From: Burkholderiales bacterium
GTDB lineage: Bacteria; Pseudomonadota; Gammaproteobacteria; Burkholderiales; SHXO01
Length of the DNA stretch: 64,000 nt
Direction of reading: 5' to 3'
Assembly (NCBI GenBank): GCA_020854105.1
Contig: JADZGB010000002.1
Coordinates: 189,695-253,694, forward strand
Numbering within the stretch: position 1 is the first letter of the stretch; every line of letters begins with the position of its first letter. Both the position numbers and the translations under genes were made by a program. Of the stretch, positions 58,796-64,000 are shown one piece after another. Below the pieces are notes generated by a model. It was not told the origin of the DNA. It made no database searches and was given only the letters and a program-made list of their open reading frames with translations.

Positions 58796-59675
58796 CTTCG
58801 CCGGTTGGATGCAGGCGCGCCAACGGGATATCGAGGCGGTGCTGGAGGCGATCTTGCCAGATCCCGGACGCTCTCCCGCGCGCCTGCACGAGGCCATGCG
58901 TTATGCCGTCCTGGGCGGCGGCAAGCGCGTTCGTCCGCTGCTCGCCTACGCTGCAGGAGAGGCAGCGCGTGCGGAACGTGCCCGGGTGGACCGGGTGGCC
59001 GCAGCCGTGGAACTGGTTCATGCCTACTCCCTGGTTCACGATGATCTGCCGTGCATGGACGACGACGTACTGCGGCGGGGGCGTCCCACCTGCCACGTCG
59101 CGTACGACGAGGCCACCGCGCTGCTGGCGGGAGATGCGCTGCAGAGCCTCGCCTTCGACGTGCTGGCCGGGCAGGCGCTATGTGTCAATCCTGCGGAGCA
59201 GGTCGAGATGATCGCGCTGCTCGCGTGCGCCATCGGTTCACGCGGCATGGCCGGGGGGCAGGCGATCGATCTGGCCAGCACCGGCCAGGAATTGAGCCTG
59301 CCGGAACTGGAGAACATGCACATCCACAAGACCGGAGAGTTGATTCGCGCATCGGTCGTGCTCGGTGCGCGCTGCGGCGATTGCGACGGCGGCTCGGCTG
59401 CTGCTCTGGACCGCTTCGCCAGGTGCGCCGGCCTCGCCTTCCAGGTCGTCGACGACGTGCTGGATGCCGAGTCCGACAGCGAGACCCTGGGCAAGACCGC
59501 GGGCAAGGATGCACGTCAGAACAAGGCAACCTACGTGTCCATCATGGGAGCAGCCCAGGCGCGGCGCTTCGCAGAGGACCTGCGCGTCGACGCACTGCAG
59601 GCACTGCTTCCGTTCGGCGCCGAAGCGGCACGGCTGCGCGAACTGATCGACTTCATCGTTCTGCGCCGGCACTGA
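58776..59675 (+). CDS. ispA: Farnesyl diphosphate synthase IspA
   Basis: 299 residues. First aspartate-rich motif LVHDDLPCMDDDVLRRG (about 83-99), second motif AFQVVDDVLDAESD (about 223-236), and KTGELI. Condenses IPP with DMAPP and GPP. ATG 58776 overlaps xseB by 20 bp, and translation coupling is likely. A dxs gene, usual next neighbour, is not here; folE2 follows instead. Confidence 0.94.
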   Translation: METNRTDFAGWMQARQRDIEAVLEAILPDPGRSPARLHEAMRYAVLGGGKRVRPLLAYAAGEAARAERARVDRVAAAVELVHAYSLVHDDLPCMDDDVLRRGRPTCHVAYDEATALLAGDALQSLAFDVLAGQALCVNPAEQVEMIALLACAIGSRGMAGGQAIDLASTGQELSLPELENMHIHKTGELIRASVVLGARCGDCDGGSAAALDRFARCAGLAFQVVDDVLDAESDSETLGKTAGKDARQNKATYVSIMGAAQARRFAEDLRVDALQALLPFGAEAARLRELIDFIVLRRH

Positions 59676-59720
59676 TGCGTGCAGACGCCGCAGACCACGG
59701 CGGCGCCTATTCCGACTAGA

Positions 59721-59749
59721 TTGATCGGGTAATCGCCGCGCACTATAAT
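59721..59749 (+). promoter_or_regulatory. Sigma-70 promoter of folE2
   Basis: TTGATC (59721-59726), 17-bp spacer, TATAAT (59744-59749). Expected start near 59756, leader of 30 nt. One of the best promoter matches in the window. Confidence 0.78.
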
Positions 59750-59785
59750 CTCCCATTCCGAACTTCATGTCATGCAGGACGTTCG

Positions 59786-60598
59786 ATGAACGACCCCAGG
59801 CCTTTCGTCATCCCCGACGTGCAGAGCAGCGCTGATACCCGGCAGCTGGCAATCGACCGCGTCGGGATCAAGGCGATCCGCCACCCCGTCCGCGTCAAGG
59901 ACAAGAGCGGTGGGGTGCAACACACCATCGCCATGTTCAATATGTACGTGTTCCTTCCGCACAACTTCAAGGGCACGCACATGTCGCGTTTCGTCGAGAT
60001 CCTGAACAGTCACGAGCGCGAGATCTCGGTGGAGTCGTTCGAGGCGATCCTGCGGGAGATGGTCGAGCGCCTGAATGCCGAGTGCGGGCGCATCGAGATG
60101 AGCTTCCCGTACTTCATCAACAAGGCTGCACCGGTGTCCGGGGTGCGCAGCCTGATGGATTACGAGGTCACTTTCGTCGGGGAGATCCTGGACGGGCGCT
60201 ACGAGTTCACCATGAAGGTAGTCGTTCCGGTCACCAGCCTGTGCCCTTGCTCGAAGGGCATCTCCGATTACGGCGCACACAACCAGCGCTCGCACGTGAC
60301 CATCACTGCACGCACGCGCGACTTCGTGTGGATCGAGGATCTGGTGCGGGTGTGCGAGGAGCAGGCGTCCTGCGAACTGTACGGTCTGCTCAAGCGTCCG
60401 GACGAGAAGTACGTGACGGAACGGGCCTACGACAATCCCAAGTTCGTCGAGGATCTGGTGCGCGATGTTGCGGCAGTGCTGAATGCGGATACCCGCATCG
60501 AGGCGTACGCGGTGGAGTCGGAGAACTTCGAATCCATCCACAACCACTCGGCATACGCCCTGATAGAGCGCGACAAGAGTTGCGAGCGGGCGCGCTGA
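59786..60598 (+). CDS. folE2: GTP cyclohydrolase FolE2
   Basis: 270 residues of the type IB enzyme with [20 protein letters not shown] (metal-binding Cys about 152) and a C-terminal [11 protein letters not shown]. Makes dihydroneopterin triphosphate for folate and queuosine precursors. FolE2 can use metals other than zinc and is often zinc-regulated; no Zur site is visible by eye. It also links to the queA-tgt genes at 36 kb through preQ1. Confidence 0.96.
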   Translation: MNDPRPFVIPDVQSSADTRQLAIDRVGIKAIRHPVRVKDKSGGVQHTIAMFNMYVFLPHNFKGTHMSRFVEILNSHEREISVESFEAILREMVERLNAECGRIEMSFPYFINKAAPVSGVRSLMDYEVTFVGEILDGRYEFTMKVVVPVTSLCPCSKGISDYGAHNQRSHVTITARTRDFVWIEDLVRVCEEQASCELYGLLKRPDEKYVTERAYDNPKFVEDLVRDVAAVLNADTRIEAYAVESENFESIHNHSAYALIERDKSCERAR

Positions 60599-60629
60599 CC
60601 GGTCTTCCGACGCGTGCGGGACGGTTGCG

Positions 60630-61319
60630 TCAGAAGCGTCGGACCAGCGTCAGGGTATCGCCCTGACGGTTCATTTCAACCCGGTTCAGGAAGCTCATCC
60701 CGAGCAGGACGAACGGCATGCGCGTGTCGTGCACGGAAGCCTCGACGTTGGTCAGCGCGATCTCGCCTACCCGCACGCTGTTCAGGCGCACGCGATGTAC
60801 CTTGATGGTGCCATTGGCCGTGCTGGCGTAGCCGGGTTGCCCCCGGAGGTAGTCGATGCCGATGCGGCGCGCATCGTCCGCACCCATGGACACGGTGGTG
60901 GCGCCGGTGTCCACCAGAAAGCGCACGGACGCGCCGTCGATGGTGCCGATGGCCTCGAAGTGGCCGCGCGCATCGGCGGTCAGGCTGACACGCTGTGCGC
61001 CGCTGCGGGTCGTCGGCGCCGTCGATACATGACTGCCGATCCTGAGCATCTGGCGCTTGCCGTCGAGTTCGAACAGAGCGCCCTCCGGGGTTGCCCTCAC
61101 CAGCCGTGCGCCGCCGGGGAGGATGTCTCCGTCCCTGTAGACCTTGGGACGCCCGCCGCCCGCGACGACGATCGCCTTGCCCGCGGACAGTCCGGCGATC
61201 TCGATCGCGAGCTCCTGGGCCGCGGAAATGCACGGGAGGGCCAGGAGCAGCGCGAGCAGCATGGTCACCGGTCCGCGCTGGCCCGGCGCTGTCGTACACT
61301 TGATCGATCCCGCGTACAT
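60630..61319 (-). CDS. Retropepsin-like clan AA aspartic protease, secreted or membrane-anchored
   Basis: 229 residues. The aspartic protease core is RFLVDTGATTVSMG (about 120-133) with a following hydrophobic-hydrophobic-Gly near VLLGMSFLN. A hydrophobic stretch (MLLALLLALPCISA) at 20-34 is a signal or anchor. ATG 61319 is preceded by GGGAGGGG, so the longer N-terminus is preferred over ATG 61262. Its start is 11 bp from that of the divergent amidotransferase. Confidence 0.85.
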   Translation of the reverse strand: MYAGSIKCTTAPGQRGPVTMLLALLLALPCISAAQELAIEIAGLSAGKAIVVAGGGRPKVYRDGDILPGGARLVRATPEGALFELDGKRQMLRIGSHVSTAPTTRSGAQRVSLTADARGHFEAIGTIDGASVRFLVDTGATTVSMGADDARRIGIDYLRGQPGYASTANGTIKVHRVRLNSVRVGEIALTNVEASVHDTRMPFVLLGMSFLNRVEMNRQGDTLTLVRRF

Positions 61320-61330
61320 TGTCCCCTCCC

Positions 61331-62038
61331 GTGAGACCCGTTGCCATCTTCCGCCACAGCCCGACCGAAGGGCCCGGCTACCTCGCGACCTGCCTCGACC
61401 GATCCGGCATCGCCTGGCGCATCGTAGCCATCGACGAGAGCGAACCGGTGCCCGGTTCACCGGACGACTGTTCCGGTCTGGTCTTCATGGGCGGCCCGAT
61501 GAGCGTGAACGACGATCTGCCCTGGATACCGCCCGTCCTGAAGCTGATCCGCGCCGCCGTCGCAAGAGACGTGCCGGTGCTGGGTCATTGCCTGGGCGCT
61601 CAACTCATGTCCCGGGCATTGGGCGGCGTGGTGTCACGCAACGTCGTGAAAGAGATCGGCTGGGGCGAAGTGACGCTCGCTCGCAACGAGACGGCGCGTG
61701 CGTGGTTTGGTGAATCGCGCGCCGGCTTCGTCACCTTCCATTGGCACGCAGAGACCTTTTCCATACCACGCGGGGCCGTTCCGGTGCTGTCGAGCGCCTA
61801 TTGCCAGAACCAGGGGTTCGCACTGGGCCCGCACTTGGCGCTGCAGTGCCACATCGAGATGACCGAGGATCTCGTGCGCAGCCTGTGCGGCAGCGGCAGG
61901 CGCCAGATCGCGCGAGGAGGCAGCCCCGAGATCCAGTCGGTGGAGCGGATTTCGGAGCGCCTGGGGCTGCGGGTGGACGCCCTGCATCAGGTGGCGGACA
62001 GGGTCTACAGCCGCTGGATCGCGGGCCTGCGCGGCTGA
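61331..62038 (+). CDS. Type 1 glutamine amidotransferase
   Basis: 235 residues. Class I GATase with nucleophile GHCLGAQLMSRALGG (Cys about 86), His in LQCHIEM (about 174), and Gly-rich FMGGPMSVND. Resembles GMP synthase-like amidotransferase-domain proteins; ammonia acceptor unknown. GTG 61331 (RPVAIFRHSP) is preferred; TTG 61319 is an in-frame alternative. No ribosome-binding site is obvious. Confidence 0.83.
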   Translation: MRPVAIFRHSPTEGPGYLATCLDRSGIAWRIVAIDESEPVPGSPDDCSGLVFMGGPMSVNDDLPWIPPVLKLIRAAVARDVPVLGHCLGAQLMSRALGGVVSRNVVKEIGWGEVTLARNETARAWFGESRAGFVTFHWHAETFSIPRGAVPVLSSAYCQNQGFALGPHLALQCHIEMTEDLVRSLCGSGRRQIARGGSPEIQSVERISERLGLRVDALHQVADRVYSRWIAGLRG

Positions 62039-62080
62039 TCGTCGGACAGCAGGAGCAGGGCAGGGCGCCGAAGCCGCTTC

Positions 62081-62155
62081 TTGGACGTTCAGCTGCGGGA
62101 ACGTTCAATGGCTGGATGCTCGGGCGCGGGACGTCCAGCCGCGGGACGTTCAGTC
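62081..62155. repeat. Degenerate 15-bp repeats between the amidotransferase and yajQ
   Basis: GCGGGACGTCCAGCC (62126-62140) and GCGGGACGTTCAGTC (62141-62155) are tandem with two mismatches. Further degenerate copies occur at 62081-62093 (TTGGACGTTCAGC) and 62095-62110 (GCGGGAACGTTCAATG). The last copy includes the yajQ stop. Confidence 0.85.
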
Positions 62156-62635
62156 GCGGAAATTCTGGAACTGCAGGGGATAATCGGTGATCGACTTGCG
62201 CACCAGGGCAATCGTGTCCTGGAGCACGTCCTTCTTGGGTCCGGTCATCCGCACCGCGCCTCCGTGGATGCCGGCCTGCACCTTGAGCTTCGCGTCCTTG
62301 ACGAGCTTGATGATCTTCTTGCCCAGTTCCTGATCAACGCCAGTGCGCACGGTGATGGTCTGCCTGACCTTGTCCCCGCCGACCTTCTCTACGTTGCCCT
62401 TCTTCAGGCTGCGCACGTCCACGTTGCGCTTCGCCATCTTCGCGATGAGCACGTCGTAGACCTGTCCGAGCTTGAATTCGTCGTCGGCGAACAATGTCAG
62501 TTCGGTATCGGCCTGCTCGATTCGCGCATCCGTTCCCTTGAAGTCGAAGCGTGTCGAGATCTCCTTGTTCGACTGGTCGACCGCGTTCTTCAGTTCGACC
62601 TTGTCTACCTCGGAGACGATGTCGAAGCTCGGCAT
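62150..62635 (-). CDS. yajQ: YajQ family nucleotide/cyclic di-GMP-binding protein
   Basis: 161 residues. [21 protein letters not shown] start and [20 protein letters not shown] in the middle are characteristic. YajQ proteins of Xanthomonas bind cyclic di-GMP. ATG 62635 follows AGGAGGAG. Eight bp downstream of the BPH gene, same strand. Confidence 0.95.
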   Translation of the reverse strand: MPSFDIVSEVDKVELKNAVDQSNKEISTRFDFKGTDARIEQADTELTLFADDEFKLGQVYDVLIAKMAKRNVDVRSLKKGNVEKVGGDKVRQTITVRTGVDQELGKKIIKLVKDAKLKVQAGIHGGAVRMTGPKKDVLQDTIALVRKSITDYPLQFQNFRD

Positions 62636-62643
62636 GGCTCCTC

Positions 62644-63222
62644 CTAGCGCGAAGCGAGCGGGATGGTGAAGCAGTTCAGAGGCATCCCCGTGCAGTCGTC
62701 GAACTCCGCAGCTGCCTCGATGGCATGGCAGGCGAGCGCGCGCGCGTCGCGCGCCGGGTCCTCGTACACCGAGTAGAGGGCCCCCAACGCGTAATCGCTG
62801 CCGGTCCCGTAGGCATAGAAGCGCGAGAACTCCTGGACGGTGCGGTGTCCCGACACGCCGAAGATGCCATGCGGATTGGCGATCAGCACGTCCACCCGCG
62901 ACGACTCCAGCGCATCCTCCTTGTCCTCCTCGGGGAGCAGGTAGTAGCGCTCCTTCAGCGCCGCATGCAGCCGGTTCCAGGCGCGGAAGATCTCGGTCGC
63001 GGAACCTAGGCGCACGTCGTTGGCGCTGCCACCGAAGTAGTCTCGCAGGATGAGCTTGAACGTGGCGGAGCCGGTGATCGCCAGATAGTTGTCCCCCACC
63101 TGGAGGATCTTCTCGTGGTTCACGATGTAGGTTGCGCTCTCCTTCGCGGAACCCCACTTGGTGAGCGTGTCCGCGGCGATGGCCGCGATCCCGTTCTTGC
63201 GTACGACGGCAATGGTGGTCAT
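62644..63222 (-). CDS. Betaproteobacterial proteasome homologue (BPH), Ntn-hydrolase fold
   Basis: 192 residues beginning [20 protein letters not shown]. Removal of Met would expose Thr1 as nucleophile; Asp17 and downstream Lys (Lys37, or Lys21) fit the Ntn-hydrolase site, as in HslV (TTIVSVRR). It is not HslV because no hslU lies beside it and the sequence after residue 20 differs. The BPH family is known in betaproteobacteria and forms a tetradecameric double ring; its substrates are unclear. ATG 63222. Operon with yajQ. Confidence 0.87.
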   Translation of the reverse strand: MTTIAVVRKNGIAAIAADTLTKWGSAKESATYIVNHEKILQVGDNYLAITGSATFKLILRDYFGGSANDVRLGSATEIFRAWNRLHAALKERYYLLPEEDKEDALESSRVDVLIANPHGIFGVSGHRTVQEFSRFYAYGTGSDYALGALYSVYEDPARDARALACHAIEAAAEFDDCTGMPLNCFTIPLASR

Positions 63223-63268
63223 GTAGGGCTACGCCGGAGCGGCTGCGCGGATCGGCGTGCGCGCGTCC

Positions 63269-64000
63269 TCATTTGCGGCCGAGCTTCGAGGCGATGCGCA
63301 TGCGCAGGGCATTGAGGCGGATGAATCCCTCGGCATCCTTCTGGTTGTATGCTCCGCGGTCGTCCTCGAACGTGGCGATGCTCGTGTCGAACAGCGAATC
63401 GGTGTTCGAGGTGCGCCCCACGATGATCACGTTGCCCTTGTACAGCTTCACGCGCACCATTCCGTTCACGTTCGCCTGCGAGCCATCGATCATCTGCTGG
63501 AGCATGCGCCGCTCGGGGCTCCACCAGTAGCCGTTGTATATCAGCGAGGCGTAGCGCGGCATCAACTCGTCCTTCAGGTGTGCCACTTCGCGATCGAGCG
63601 TGATCGATTCGATCGCGCGGTGCGCCTTGAGCATGATGGTGCCGCCGGGCGTCTCGTAGCAGCCGCGCGACTTCATGCCCACGTAGCGGTTCTCGACCAG
63701 GTCGAGGCGGCCGATGCCGTGCCGGCCACCCAGGTCGTTGAGCGCGGCGAGGATCTGCGCCGGGGTCATGCTTCGGCCGTCGATGGCGACGATGTCGCCG
63801 CTGCGATACTCGAGTTCGACGTATTGCGCCTTGTCGGGCGCGCGCTCGGGCGATACCGTCCAGCGCCACATGCCCTCCTCGGGTTCCTGCGCGGGATCCT
63901 CCAATGCGCGCCCCTCGAACGAGATGTGCAGCAGGTTCGCGTCCATGCTGTAGGGGCTGCCGCCCTCCCGGTGCTTCATCTCGATGGCGATGCCGTGCTT
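63269..64000 (-). CDS. argG: Argininosuccinate synthase (5' part beyond the window)
   Basis: About 244 residues of the C-terminal part, running off the right edge. Motifs include [39 protein letters not shown], and a C-terminal [11 protein letters not shown]. Joins citrulline and aspartate in arginine synthesis. The visible sequence has no frame break. 46 bp upstream of the BPH gene on the same strand. Confidence 0.96.
   Translation of the reverse strand, partial: KHGIAIEMKHREGGSPYSMDANLLHISFEGRALEDPAQEPEEGMWRWTVSPERAPDKAQYVELEYRSGDIVAIDGRSMTPAQILAALNDLGGRHGIGRLDLVENRYVGMKSRGCYETPGGTIMLKAHRAIESITLDREVAHLKDELMPRYASLIYNGYWWSPERRMLQQMIDGSQANVNGMVRVKLYKGNVIIVGRTSNTDSLFDTSIATFEDDRGAYNQKDAEGFIRLNALRMRIASKLGRK

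Noticed and set aside
62644-63222. Assignment as HslV
   Set aside because: Only the extreme N-terminus resembles HslV; no hslU lies in the window and the rest of the protein does not match HslV.

Overview
The window is GC-rich chromosomal DNA, almost certainly from a betaproteobacterium. Supporting evidence is the run queA-tgt-yajC-secD-secF, the pair clpS-clpA, folE2-type folate synthesis, a GlrK/QseG/GlrR-type two-component system and, most specifically, a proteasome-like protein of the BPH (betaproteobacterial proteasome homologue) type next to argG. I cannot name the genus. I see no phage, transposase, integrase, rRNA or CRISPR array; the only RNA gene found is a tRNA-Leu(CAA). A first gene (thiamine diphosphate enzyme) and a last gene (argG) are cut by the window edges.

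Positions 1-30 kb form a mosaic of small catabolic and secreted-protein operons. In order: a GntR regulator, AMP-forming acyl-CoA ligase and ThDP lyase/decarboxylase operon (minus strand); an AraD1/FAH-type enzyme with a small secreted protein, divergent from an enol-lactonase-like hydrolase; a ChaN-PDZ protein translationally coupled to an M1-like metallopeptidase; a DnaQ-exonuclease/GIY-YIG fusion; an unknown secreted protein plus an FAH-family enzyme; a DUF1501/DUF1800 secreted pair; a cold-shock gene; threonine ammonia-lyase; an SDR dehydrogenase; an atypical DapA-family enzyme divergent from an HpaI-type aldolase; a frameshifted DUF6116 gene; a 6-phosphogluconate dehydrogenase; a MaoC hydratase, thioesterase and acyl-CoA dehydrogenase; a two-subunit molybdenum hydroxylase with an XdhC chaperone; and a universal stress protein. 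Together they suggest an organism using varied organic, hydroxy and keto acids.

Positions 30-36 kb carry a minus-strand run with overlapping or nearly abutting genes: D-2-hydroxyacid dehydrogenase, 2-keto-4-pentenoate hydratase-like enzyme, GlrK-like kinase, QseG-like lipoprotein, GlrR-like sigma-54 activator. Positions 36-47 kb are housekeeping: tRNA-Leu, queuosine synthesis (queA, tgt), Sec accessory subunits, a DedA protein, a thioredoxin-TPR chaperone, purB, mnmA, a Nudix hydrolase and a 23S pseudouridine synthase.

Positions 47-52 kb hold the isocitrate branch point: malate synthase and isocitrate lyase on the minus strand, divergent from NADP isocitrate dehydrogenase across a 480-bp regulatory region. 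Positions 52-64 kb hold a second cold-shock gene, clpS-clpA, a flavocytochrome-c-type sulfide dehydrogenase pair facing a rhodanese-type sulfurtransferase, xseB-ispA, folE2, a retropepsin-like protease, a glutamine amidotransferase, YajQ, the BPH protein and argG.

Two recurring non-genic signals stand out. Short tandem duplications of 12-18 bp occur at least seven times, several at start or stop codons and two inside reading frames. A GC-rich dispersed repeat is present at about 6.35 kb and again at about 19.9 kb.
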